From: CAVROT01 sp963722905
Lineage (GTDB): Bacteria; Pseudomonadota; Alphaproteobacteria; Rhodobacterales; Rhodobacteraceae
Assembly: GCA_963722905.1 (NCBI GenBank)
Contig: CAVROT010000014.1
Location: 1-64,000, forward strand
Direction of reading: 5' to 3'
DNA: 64,000 nt
Shown piece after piece: positions 8,538 through 16,291 of the stretch. Within the stretch, counting starts at the first letter, position 1, and each line of letters opens with the position of its first letter. The notes below the pieces were generated by a model. It was not told where the DNA came from. It worked only from the letters and a program-made list of their open reading frames with translations, and made no database searches. The translations under genes and the position numbers were made by a program.

Positions 8538-9704
8538 TTGACCATTCCCACCATCACCGACACTGGCAGCCTCGCGGCCTTCTGCGACCGCGCCGCGACA
8601 CATCCCTTCGTCACGGTCGATACCGAGTTTCTGCGCGAACGGACCTACTGGGCCAAGCTGTGCCTGGTGCAGCTGGCCGTGCCCGGCGACGGACCCGATG
8701 ACGCGGTGCTGGTCGATCCCCTGGCCGACGGGCTGTCGCTGGACCCGCTCTACGCCCTCTTTCGCGACACTGCCGTGGTGAAAGTGTTCCACGCCGCCCG
8801 TCAGGACCTGGAGATCTTCTGCGTCGAGGGCGACGTGATCCCGGCGCCGCTCTTCGATACGCAGGTGGCCGCGATGGTCTGCGGCTTCGGCGAGCAGGTC
8901 GGCTATGAGACGCTGGTGCGCCGCATCGCCAAGGCGCCGCTGGACAAGACGTCGCGCTTCACCGACTGGTCGCGGCGCCCGCTGACGGACGCACAGGCCG
9001 AGTATGCGCTGGCCGACGTCACCCACCTGCGCGACATCTACATTCACCTGTCCGACGAGCTCGCGCGCACCGGCCGCACGCCCTGGGTCGAAGAGGAGAT
9101 GCGGGTCCTCACCGACCCCGGCACCTACCGGGTCGAGCCGGACGAGGCCTGGCGCAGGGTCAAGATGCGGAGCGGATCCGGCCGGTTCGCCGCCATTGTG
9201 AAAGAGCTGGCGCGCTTTCGCGAGGCGCATGCACAGGCGCGCAACGTGCCGCGCAGCCGGATCTACAAGGACGACGCCCTGATCGAGATCGCGACGGCCA
9301 AACCGGCGACCGAGGCAGATCTGGGCCGGCTGCGCCTTTTGCTGCGCGAGGCGCGGCGCGGCGATATCGCGGCCGGGATACTGGATGCCGTGAAGACAGG
9401 GCAAGAGAGCGACCCCGCGACGCACCCCCGCACCGACCGGTCGCGCGACGCGCTGAAGGTGAACCCGGCGCTGGCCGACCTGCTGCGCGTGCTGCTGAAG
9501 GCCAAGTCCGACAGCGCCGGCGTGGCGTCCAAGTTGGTGGCGAACGCCGCCGATCTGGACATGATCGCGGCCGGTGAACGCGATCTGCCCGCGCTGAGAG
9601 GCTGGCGGAACACCGTGTTCGGCGCGGATGCCGTTCGCTTGTGCGAGGGGCGTGTGGCCCTGGCGGCGAAGGGCGCAGAAGTCGCCGTGATCGCGCTGAA
9701 CTGA
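8538..9704 (+). CDS. rnd: Ribonuclease D
   Basis: A 3'-5' exoribonuclease acting in tRNA 3' maturation. The 388-residue protein has the DEDDy exonuclease signature: D28 and E30 in VDTEFLRE, D90 in HAARQDLEIF, and Y156 with D160 in YALADVTHL. The C-terminal half (about residues 205-290) fits an HRDC domain. The start is a TTG at 8538, preferred because the fold begins right after it. It lies 75 bases downstream of purN in the same direction, so it may share the transcript. Confidence 0.94.
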   Translation: MTIPTITDTGSLAAFCDRAATHPFVTVDTEFLRERTYWAKLCLVQLAVPGDGPDDAVLVDPLADGLSLDPLYALFRDTAVVKVFHAARQDLEIFCVEGDVIPAPLFDTQVAAMVCGFGEQVGYETLVRRIAKAPLDKTSRFTDWSRRPLTDAQAEYALADVTHLRDIYIHLSDELARTGRTPWVEEEMRVLTDPGTYRVEPDEAWRRVKMRSGSGRFAAIVKELARFREAHAQARNVPRSRIYKDDALIEIATAKPATEADLGRLRLLLREARRGDIAAGILDAVKTGQESDPATHPRTDRSRDALKVNPALADLLRVLLKAKSDSAGVASKLVANAADLDMIAAGERDLPALRGWRNTVFGADAVRLCEGRVALAAKGAEVAVIALN

Positions 9705-9741
9705 CCTTACGCCGGCCGCGGCCGCACGGCGGGACGCGGGC

Positions 9742-9903
9742 CTATTGGCGGTTCCGCAGCTGACCCAGCAGGTCCCAGGCGGCCAGCAGCAGCGTCGCCG
9801 CGATTACGCAACCCAGATCCAGGCGAGGCACCTCGGCGATAAGGATGCCGAGGAACAGGATCAGGCCGGCCAGCGCCACGACCGGCATTGCATAACGTAT
9901 CAT
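9742..9903 (-). CDS. Small membrane protein, 53 residues, unknown function
   Basis: The peptide MIRYAMPVVALAGLILFLGI begins a first membrane helix; a second hydrophobic run (LGCVIAATLLLAAWDLL) follows, and the C-terminus is polar (GQLRNRQ). No family was recognised. Its ATG (9901-9903) overlaps the amidase stop codon as ATGA, strong evidence for translational coupling and for a real gene at the end of the TRAP-amidase operon. It might be an accessory subunit or simply a conserved small protein of unknown role. Confidence 0.55.
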   Translation of the reverse strand: MIRYAMPVVALAGLILFLGILIAEVPRLDLGCVIAATLLLAAWDLLGQLRNRQ

Positions 9904-11273
9904 TCCGCACCTCCGGACATTGCGTCGACATGTTGCGCCAGCCACCTTGCCGTGCGCAAGAGCCGTGCATCCTCGCCCGGCGGGCCGATCAGCTGGGCGC
10001 CCATCGGCATCCCGTTCGTCGCCTCGAAGAGCGGCAGCGTCACCGCCGGCGTGCCGCACAGCGTCCAGAGGCCGTTGAAGGCGGGCGATCCGGTGCTGTC
10101 CAACCCCTCGGGCGCGGGGCCCGTGGCGGAGGCCGTCAGGATCGCGTCGCAGCGCGAGAAGATCTGCCGCAGGCCCGCGTTCAGCACGTCGGGCCAGTCG
10201 AGGGCGGCAATGTAGTCCGGCGCGACGACGGCGGCCCCGCGCTTCATCGCCTCGCTCACCTGCGCGGACAGGCTGTCGGCGCCCCGCCGCTGGTAGTGCC
10301 CGTAGGCGTGCGCCATCTCGGCGTCGTTGATGCGCTGCCGGATCGCGGCGGCACGTTCGAAGATCGCGGGCAGCGGCACCTCGAAGCACTGCTCGCCCAG
10401 AGCCGCGGCCAGCTCGTCCAGGGCTGCGGCCATGTCGGGGTGCGCTTCTTCCCAGCCTGGCATGCGCACCAGCGCCAGCGTCGGCGTCACCGGCGGGGCG
10501 GAGCCCGCGATATCCGACAGGCGCGGCGCCGGGCCGGGTGCGGTGGCCGGGTCGCCGGCATCGTGGCCGAAGATGACTTCCGCCAACAGTGCGGCATCCC
10601 CCACCGTTGCGGCGAACACCCCCACCGTGTCGAGACTGGGCGACTGACGCAGGATGCCGGTGCGCGGGATCGCTCCGAAGCTGGGCTTGAACCCGACGCA
10701 GCCGCAATAGGCGGCCGGACGGATGACCGAGCCGCCGGTCTGCGTGCCTATGGCCAGCGGCACCATCCTCGAGGCCACCGCCGCCGCCGACCCGGAGGAC
10801 GATCCGCCCGGCGTATGCGACGCGTTCACCGGATTGCGCGTGCGACCGGGGTGCAGATAGGCCAGTTCCGTCGTCTCGGTCTTGCCCATGATGACGGCGC
10901 CCGCACCGCGCATCCGGGCCACCACCGCGGCATCCTCTGCCGGCGCCCGACCCGAGTCGAGGACGGTCCCGTTGCACGTCGGCATTCGCGCCGTGTCGAC
11001 GATGTCCTTCACCCCCACCGGCAGGCCGTGCAGCGGACCCAAAGCGCGGCCCGTCCGCCGCGCGGTATCCAGGGCGCGGGCCTGACGCAGCACATCGTCT
11101 CCGTCCAGATAGGCCCAGGCGCGCACCTCGGCCTCGCGCGCCTCGACCTGCGCGAGGAACGCTTCGGCCACCGCCTCGGCCGTCAGCGCGCCGCTGGCGA
11201 TCCGGTCGCGCAGGGTCGCCGCGTCGAGCGATGCCAGCGGGACCCGTCCGCCCCTGGGACCGTCAGCTGCCAT
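9900..11273 (-). CDS. Amidase, amidase-signature family
   Basis: A 457-residue cytoplasmic amide hydrolase with the Ser-cisSer-Lys triad. K89 lies in PVGVKDIVDTA, S158 in TPGGSSSGSAAA, and the nucleophile S182 in GTQTGGSVIRPA; the 24-residue spacing between the two serines is the family standard. The substrate is not predictable from sequence. It overlaps the end of the upstream TRAP permease gene by 11 bases and is followed by a coupled small membrane protein. Its operon position suggests that it hydrolyses an amide imported by, or made from, the TRAP solute. A role in GatCAB is unlikely because no gatC or gatB is nearby. Confidence 0.88.
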   Translation of the reverse strand: MAADGPRGGRVPLASLDAATLRDRIASGALTAEAVAEAFLAQVEAREAEVRAWAYLDGDDVLRQARALDTARRTGRALGPLHGLPVGVKDIVDTARMPTCNGTVLDSGRAPAEDAAVVARMRGAGAVIMGKTETTELAYLHPGRTRNPVNASHTPGGSSSGSAAAVASRMVPLAIGTQTGGSVIRPAAYCGCVGFKPSFGAIPRTGILRQSPSLDTVGVFAATVGDAALLAEVIFGHDAGDPATAPGPAPRLSDIAGSAPPVTPTLALVRMPGWEEAHPDMAAALDELAAALGEQCFEVPLPAIFERAAAIRQRINDAEMAHAYGHYQRRGADSLSAQVSEAMKRGAAVVAPDYIAALDWPDVLNAGLRQIFSRCDAILTASATGPAPEGLDSTGSPAFNGLWTLCGTPAVTLPLFEATNGMPMGAQLIGPPGEDARLLRTARWLAQHVDAMSGGAE

Positions 11274-12681
11274 AGAACATGTTGGGCAGCTTGTAGACGA
11301 CCTGCGGGAAGACGTAGACGACGATCATCGACACGATGACCAGTGCGAGGAACGGCAGAACGCCCTTGAAGATCATGGTAAGCTGCACCTCCGGCGGCGC
11401 GATGCCCTTGAGGTAGTAGGCACTCATCGCCATGGGCGGCGTCAGGAACGACGTCTGCAGGTTCAGCGCCACGAGGATGCCGAAGAACAGCGGATCGACG
11501 TCGAAGATCACGAGGAGCGGCAGGAAGATCGGCACGAAGATGATGATGATCTCGGACCATTCCAGCGGCCATCCCAGCAGGAAGATGATGATCTGCGCCA
11601 GGATCAGGAACTGCAGCGGGGAGAGGTCCAGACCCTGCACGAAATCGCTGATGATGTGCTCGCCGCCCAGATAGCTGAAAACCGACGAGAACGTGTAGGA
11701 CCCCACGAAGAGCCAGCACACCATCGCGGTGGTCCGCACGGTGAGATAGACGCTTTCGCGCAGGCGCGGAAAGGTCATCGCGCGGTACAGCACGGCCAGC
11801 ACGATACCTCCCAATGCGCCGATCGATGCCGCCTCGGTGGGCGTGGCGAGGCCGAAGAGGATGGATCCCAGAACCGACAGGATCAGTACCGCCAGCGGGA
11901 AGAACGAGGTGAAGAGCATCCAGCTCAGCTGTGGCCACGGCACATCGGGAACTTCGTCATCCGTCGGGCGGGGCGCGGACGACGGCTGGAGGATCGACCG
12001 GCCGATGACGTAGACGAGGTATAGACCGACCAGCACCAGACCCGGCAGCAGCGCGGCGGCGTAGAGCCGCACGATGCTGACGCCCGAGGCCGCCGCGTAG
12101 ACGATCAGCATGATCGACGGCGGTATCAGGATGCCCAGCGTGCCGCCGGCGCAGATGATGCCGCTGGCGAAGGCCGGATCGTAGCGCGCCTTCAGCATCT
12201 GCGGCAGCGCCAGCATCCCCATCAGCGTCACGACCGCGCCGACGATGCCCGTCGCCGTCGCGAACAGCGCGCAGGTGATCAGCGCCGCGACGCCCATCGA
12301 CCCCGGCACGCGCTTGGACGCGATGTTGAGCGTGCTGAAGAGCCGGTCGACGATGTTGGCGCGTTCGACGATATAGCCCATGAAGAGGAACAGCGGCACC
12401 GCCGTCAGCACCTCGTTCGACATCACCGTGTACGTCTGGTTGATGAAGAGGTCGAAGATACGGTTGTTGAAGAACCCCTCGATCCAGGTGCTCCAGCTTT
12501 CCAGCGTGCCCGCATCCTCGCCCAGCCGGTCGAACGCGCGCCACATGCGGCCCTCGTCGTAATAGGCGAAGTAGCCGTAGAAGATCCCCAGGGCCATCAG
12601 CGTGAACGCGATGGGGAACCCGAGGAACACGAGGATGATGAAGACCGCGAGCATCGAGAGCGCGGCTTGGGGATCGGTCAC
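11263..12681 (-). CDS. TRAP transporter large permease, FcbT3/TakM type
   Basis: A 472-residue inner-membrane subunit with about 12 hydrophobic segments. Typical DctM motifs include FASGIICAGGTLGILIPPSI and FGLATPTEAASIGALGG. It is longer than the classic DctM (about 430 residues) because of an insertion near residues 60-80 (WSTWIEGFFNNRIFDLF), as seen in the TakM/FcbT3 branch. That branch carries 2-oxoacids, lactate and aromatic acids. It lies 28 bases after the small permease gene and overlaps the amidase start, so it belongs to one operon. Confidence 0.93.
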   Translation of the reverse strand: MTDPQAALSMLAVFIILVFLGFPIAFTLMALGIFYGYFAYYDEGRMWRAFDRLGEDAGTLESWSTWIEGFFNNRIFDLFINQTYTVMSNEVLTAVPLFLFMGYIVERANIVDRLFSTLNIASKRVPGSMGVAALITCALFATATGIVGAVVTLMGMLALPQMLKARYDPAFASGIICAGGTLGILIPPSIMLIVYAAASGVSIVRLYAAALLPGLVLVGLYLVYVIGRSILQPSSAPRPTDDEVPDVPWPQLSWMLFTSFFPLAVLILSVLGSILFGLATPTEAASIGALGGIVLAVLYRAMTFPRLRESVYLTVRTTAMVCWLFVGSYTFSSVFSYLGGEHIISDFVQGLDLSPLQFLILAQIIIFLLGWPLEWSEIIIIFVPIFLPLLVIFDVDPLFFGILVALNLQTSFLTPPMAMSAYYLKGIAPPEVQLTMIFKGVLPFLALVIVSMIVVYVFPQVVYKLPNMFYGS

Positions 12682-12709
12682 GGCTGTGTGCTCCGGTGGG
12701 GGGCGTGGG

Positions 12710-13327
12710 TCATTTCATGTCGGGCCGTTCGGCGCCCGCGCCGATGGGCGCCGACGGATCGACGGCCTTGGCGCCGCGTGTCATGGCCAGGACCTCGGTC
12801 TCCTCGATGTCCTCGGCCAGCGGCGGCCATGCGCCCTCGCGCAGGGCGATGATGCACCGGCAGATCTGGGCCATGCCCTGGATGGCCAGCAGGATGCCCG
12901 CCACGACGATGATCGTCTTGAACTGATAGATCGGTATGCCCGCAGGGCTGTTTACGCTCACCTCGCCGTAGCCGATCGAGCGCGAGGCGTATTTCCACCC
13001 CGCGAAGATCAGCGCCAGCACGCCGGGGTAGAAGAAGAAGATGTAGAGCGTCAGATCCACGCCCGCCTGCACCCGAACCGGCCAGAGACGATAGAGGAAG
13101 TCGCCCCTGACATGCCCGCCGCGCGACAGGGTGTAGGCCCCGCCCATCATGAAGAGCGTGCCGTACATGATGAAAGACACGTCCAGCGACCAGGGGGTGG
13201 GGCTGTTGAGGACGTAGCGCACGAAGACCTCGTAGCTGACGCCGAAGGTCATCATGATGATCAGCCAGGCGAACGCCTTGCCAAAAGCTGCCGACAACCC
13301 GTCGGCGAAGGCGATGATGCCGCGCAT
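12710..13327 (-). CDS. TRAP transporter small permease, FcbT2/TakQ type
   Basis: A 205-residue membrane protein with four predicted helices, among them LIIMMTFGVSYEVFVRYVL, FIMYGTLFMMGGAYTLSR and the one around LYIFFFYPGVLALIFAGW. The motif NSPTPWSLDVSFIMYG and the RGGHVRGDFLY loop are common in this TRAP branch. The C-terminal 40 residues are a hydrophilic tail. It lies between the binding-protein gene (61 bases upstream) and the large permease gene and forms the membrane complex with the latter. Confidence 0.92.
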   Translation of the reverse strand: MRGIIAFADGLSAAFGKAFAWLIIMMTFGVSYEVFVRYVLNSPTPWSLDVSFIMYGTLFMMGGAYTLSRGGHVRGDFLYRLWPVRVQAGVDLTLYIFFFYPGVLALIFAGWKYASRSIGYGEVSVNSPAGIPIYQFKTIIVVAGILLAIQGMAQICRCIIALREGAWPPLAEDIEETEVLAMTRGAKAVDPSAPIGAGAERPDMK

Positions 13328-13388
13328 GGGAAACCCCGCTGGAGGAACGACGGGCCGCCCCGCGATGGGGCGGCCGCGCGCGCAGGGT

Positions 13389-14528
13389 TCAGAGCTTGAG
13401 CTTGCCGGGGAAGTAGCGCTCGTAGGCGAGTGCGTAGTCGGGGTTGTTCATCAGCGTGTAGAACGTCACCTGGTCGACCCAGGCGCGCTGACTGTCCAGC
13501 ACGCGCTTCATGAACTCGTCCTGCTCCAGTTCGGGGATCAGCGCGTCCCAGCCCTCGAGCTCGGCATTCAGGATGTCCTGCGAGGTGCGGTGGATGGTGA
13601 CGCCCGCCTCCTGCAGCTTCACCAGGTCGGCCGAATAGTTCTTCATCGCCGACGCCGTGTTGGACGTCGATGCCGCCTCGACCGAGTGGCGCAGGATCGC
13701 CTGCAGATCGGGCTCCAGCCCCTCCATGAAGGCCTTGGAGAACAGGAACTCGAACGCCTCGGACGCCTGATGATAGGACGCGAGGTAGTAGTTCTTGGCA
13801 ACGTCCTGCGCGCCGAAGCGCATGTCGGAGGACGGATTGTTGAACTCGAACGCGTCGATGACGCCACGCTCCATCGCGGGCACGATCTCGCCGCCCGGAA
13901 GCTGGGCGACCGACATGCCGATGCCCTGCATCAGGTCGGCCGCCAGACCGACGGTGCGGTACTTGAGCCCGCTGAGGTCGGCGGCGGTGTTGACCTCCTG
14001 CTTGAACCAGCCAAGCGGCTGCGCGGGCATCGGGAAGCCGAACATTCCCTCGACGTCCAGCTGCATGATGTCTTCCAGCAGCTCGCGGAACAGCTCCTGC
14101 CCGCCGCCCGCATAGAACCACGACAGCATCGTCGTCGGGTCGCCGCCGAAGACGGGGCCGGTGCCGAAGAGCGACGCCGCCTTGTTCTTGCCGTACCAGT
14201 AGGCCGAGACCGAGTGCGAGGCGTCGATCAGCCCGTCGTTCACCGCGTCAAGCACCTGGAAGGCGGCGACGACGGCGCCGGCAGGCAGCAGGTCGACCGT
14301 CAGGCGCCCGCCCGACATCGCCTCGACCCGGGCGGTGTATTCGCGCGCGAAGTCCATCCAGATGTCCGAGGCCGGCCAGGACGTCTGCATCTTCATGACG
14401 ATGGGCGATTGCGCCAGCACCGCCGGCGCGGCCAGCATGGCGCCGGCAGCGGTTCCGCCGGCGATGGCGCCCTTGGTCAGAAACGAACGGCGCGATACGC
14501 CTGCTGTCCCCTTCGTCGTGTCTGTCAT
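13389..14528 (-). CDS. TRAP transporter substrate-binding protein, Tat-exported, TakP/FcbT1 type
   Basis: A 379-residue periplasmic receptor. It begins with a twin-arginine signal (SRRSFLTKG, residues 12-20) followed by a hydrophobic stretch ending APAVLAQ. The sequence fits the TakP/FcbT1 group (FGGDPTTMLSWFYAGGGQELF, and DAFEFNNPSSDMRFG), whose known ligands are 2-oxoacids, lactate and some aromatic acids; the ligand here is unknown. The ATG at 14526-14528 has a GGGAGGA ribosome binding site. Export by Tat implies folding, possibly with a bound cation, before crossing the membrane. It is the first gene of the five-gene operon ending at 9742. Confidence 0.93.
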   Translation of the reverse strand: MTDTTKGTAGVSRRSFLTKGAIAGGTAAGAMLAAPAVLAQSPIVMKMQTSWPASDIWMDFAREYTARVEAMSGGRLTVDLLPAGAVVAAFQVLDAVNDGLIDASHSVSAYWYGKNKAASLFGTGPVFGGDPTTMLSWFYAGGGQELFRELLEDIMQLDVEGMFGFPMPAQPLGWFKQEVNTAADLSGLKYRTVGLAADLMQGIGMSVAQLPGGEIVPAMERGVIDAFEFNNPSSDMRFGAQDVAKNYYLASYHQASEAFEFLFSKAFMEGLEPDLQAILRHSVEAASTSNTASAMKNYSADLVKLQEAGVTIHRTSQDILNAELEGWDALIPELEQDEFMKRVLDSQRAWVDQVTFYTLMNNPDYALAYERYFPGKLKL

Positions 14529-14816
14529 GTCGTCCTCCCGTAAATGTTGACGATTACGGCCTTCGCCGGCCGTTTCGTCCATCGTGACGGCCGAACGCCG
14601 CGCTGGCAAGGGCACTGTGACGCACCGGGGAGCCGCGGCGCGCACGGAGGGCCCGGCGTCCGCGTCGTGGCGGGCTGATGCGTCGCCACCGACCGGTGGA
14701 GGGACCGCGCGTCGTCTCCCTGTCGGCCCCGGGATGGCCCCGCCATCGCACGACATTCGCCATCGGCCTGCCACGTTCGGGAAGCAGGTCGCAGGCGACA
14801 GACAGGAGGATCAGCC

Positions 14817-14990
14817 ATGACAATGTCCCCGCATACCGACGGTGCCGCATCGACGGCCGATGCCGGACCGCCTGCCGCTAAACGGGTCTCTCCGCAGGGA
14901 CGTGCCCCGCAAGACGTCGCGGCCGGCGACCGCACCGAACGCCGGGCCGACGATGCGGGCGCCGTCTTTTCCGACTGGGCCATGATCTAG
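14817..14990 (+). CDS. Possible small protein, 57 residues
   Basis: A short forward ORF begins with ATG at 14817 behind a perfect AGGAGG five to ten bases upstream. The peptide starts MTMSPHTDGAASTADAG, is hydrophilic and Ala/Asp/Arg-rich, and ends with VFSDWAMI and a TAG. It has no cysteine, signal peptide or membrane segment. No family was recognised. It is divergent from the TRAP binding-protein gene and convergent with the DUF4112 gene. The ribosome binding site and codon use like its neighbours make it a candidate, but disordered composition means a chance ORF cannot be excluded. Confidence 0.4.
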   Translation: MTMSPHTDGAASTADAGPPAAKRVSPQGRAPQDVAAGDRTERRADDAGAVFSDWAMI

Positions 14991-15072
14991 TCGCGTGTGC
15001 GACGCAACGCCGATGGCTGCGGATGACGCGGTTCGACCGTCGGCGGCTTGTACGGAGGGCACATCGGGGTGG

Positions 15073-15588
15073 TTAGGGATTCCCTGACAGTTCGCCCGAT
15101 GCCGGATCGCTGGCGGCGCTTCCGCTTGGCTGTCCGGCGCCCTCGACGTGGGCGCGCAGCATCGCCACGTTGCGGCGGTTCGACTTGAATCCGACGTCGA
15201 ACAGGTCGCCGATCAGCGGAATGGTTCCGACGACGGTGTCGATGGCGACGTTCGCGCCCTGCCGGACCAGCAGGCTGCGCGGCACACCCATCCTGTGGCT
15301 CTCCAGCATGATGTAGGCGCCCGGCAGAAGGGTCAGGACGTCGCCGACCCCTGGGACCAGACCCAGAACGCTGTCGAACCCGAAGCGGATGCGCGTGCCC
15401 GGTATCCGCAGGGCGCTGTCCATTCGGTTCGCCAGCTTCTCCAGCCCCTCGATCCGCGACAGGTGGGCGGGATCGGGTCCGCCCGGGCGCGGCGACGCGG
15501 CACCTGGCTTGCGCGGCGCGGTGCCGCGTTGGGTGGCGCCGCGGCTGGCGGCGGGCGGCGCGGTCTTGCGATGTGGTTTCCTGCTCAT
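15073..15588 (-). CDS. DUF4112 domain protein
   Basis: A 171-residue protein. After about 40 basic, Pro/Ala-rich residues the DUF4112 domain starts (LEKLANRMDSALRIPGTRIRFGFDSVLGLVPGVGD), with a hydrophobic hairpin around VLTLLPGAYIML and a second one around AIDTVVGTIPLIGDLFDVGFKSNRRN. The family has no assigned function. The two hydrophobic stretches suggest membrane association, and the RFG-D-VLGLVPGVGD pattern is its hallmark. It lies downstream of ndk in the same direction, 68 bases away. Confidence 0.85.
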   Translation of the reverse strand: MSRKPHRKTAPPAASRGATQRGTAPRKPGAASPRPGGPDPAHLSRIEGLEKLANRMDSALRIPGTRIRFGFDSVLGLVPGVGDVLTLLPGAYIMLESHRMGVPRSLLVRQGANVAIDTVVGTIPLIGDLFDVGFKSNRRNVAMLRAHVEGAGQPSGSAASDPASGELSGNP

Positions 15589-15656
15589 GCCCCGTCAAGA
15601 CGCGGATGCCGCCGGGGGTTCCCGCGCCCGCCCAGCGAGACGCGCCGCACTGCCCC

Positions 15657-16079
15657 TCAGCCGACCAGTTCGAGCCCGGAGAAGAAGAACGATATCTCCT
15701 CGGCCGCCGTCTCGGGCGCGTCAGAGCCGTGGACCGAATTCTCGCCCACCGATTCCGCGAACTCGGCGCGGATCGTGCCCGCGTCGGCATCGGCGGGGTT
15801 CGTGGCACCCATCACCTCGCGGTTCTTCGCGATGGCGCCGTCGCCTTCCAGCACCTGTGCTACCACCGGCGCCGAGGCCATGAAGGCCACGAGCTCACCG
15901 TAGAACGGCCGCTCGGCGTGGACCTTGTAGAACTCGCCGGCCTGCGCCTCGGTCAGGTGGACCCGCTTCTGCGCCACGATGCGCAGCCCGGCATCCTCGA
16001 ACTTGGCGTTGATCTTGCCGGTGAGGTTGCGATTGGTCGCGTCGGGTTTGATGATCGACAGCGTGCGTTCGGTGGCCAT
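15657..16079 (-). CDS. ndk: Nucleoside diphosphate kinase
   Basis: Transfers the gamma-phosphate of ATP to nucleoside diphosphates through a phosphohistidine. The 140-residue length is standard. H117 lies in ENSVHGSDAPETAAEEI, and the N-terminal ERTLSIIKPDA and the RPFYGELVAFM segments are typical. The ATG at 16077-16079 was chosen since it places the first strand at residue 5. The longer frame upstream is an artefact reaching toward ptsP, which is divergent. Confidence 0.97.
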   Translation of the reverse strand: MATERTLSIIKPDATNRNLTGKINAKFEDAGLRIVAQKRVHLTEAQAGEFYKVHAERPFYGELVAFMASAPVVAQVLEGDGAIAKNREVMGATNPADADAGTIRAEFAESVGENSVHGSDAPETAAEEISFFFSGLELVG

Positions 16080-16291
16080 GAGTGCCTCGTATCCCTGCGG
16101 GGGTCCGACACCGTGCCGGCCCGTTTCCGTTGGCGCGCCGCCTAACATGGCGGCGGATGGGGGGAAAGGGTCGAGGCCGGCCGGAATCGCCGCCGGTGCG
16201 CGGCTTTCGGCATCGTATCGTCACTCCCCAACGGTCGCCCCGTCCGCTATACATGAGGACCGGAAGGTTTCGCGCAAGGCGGGAGGAGGCG

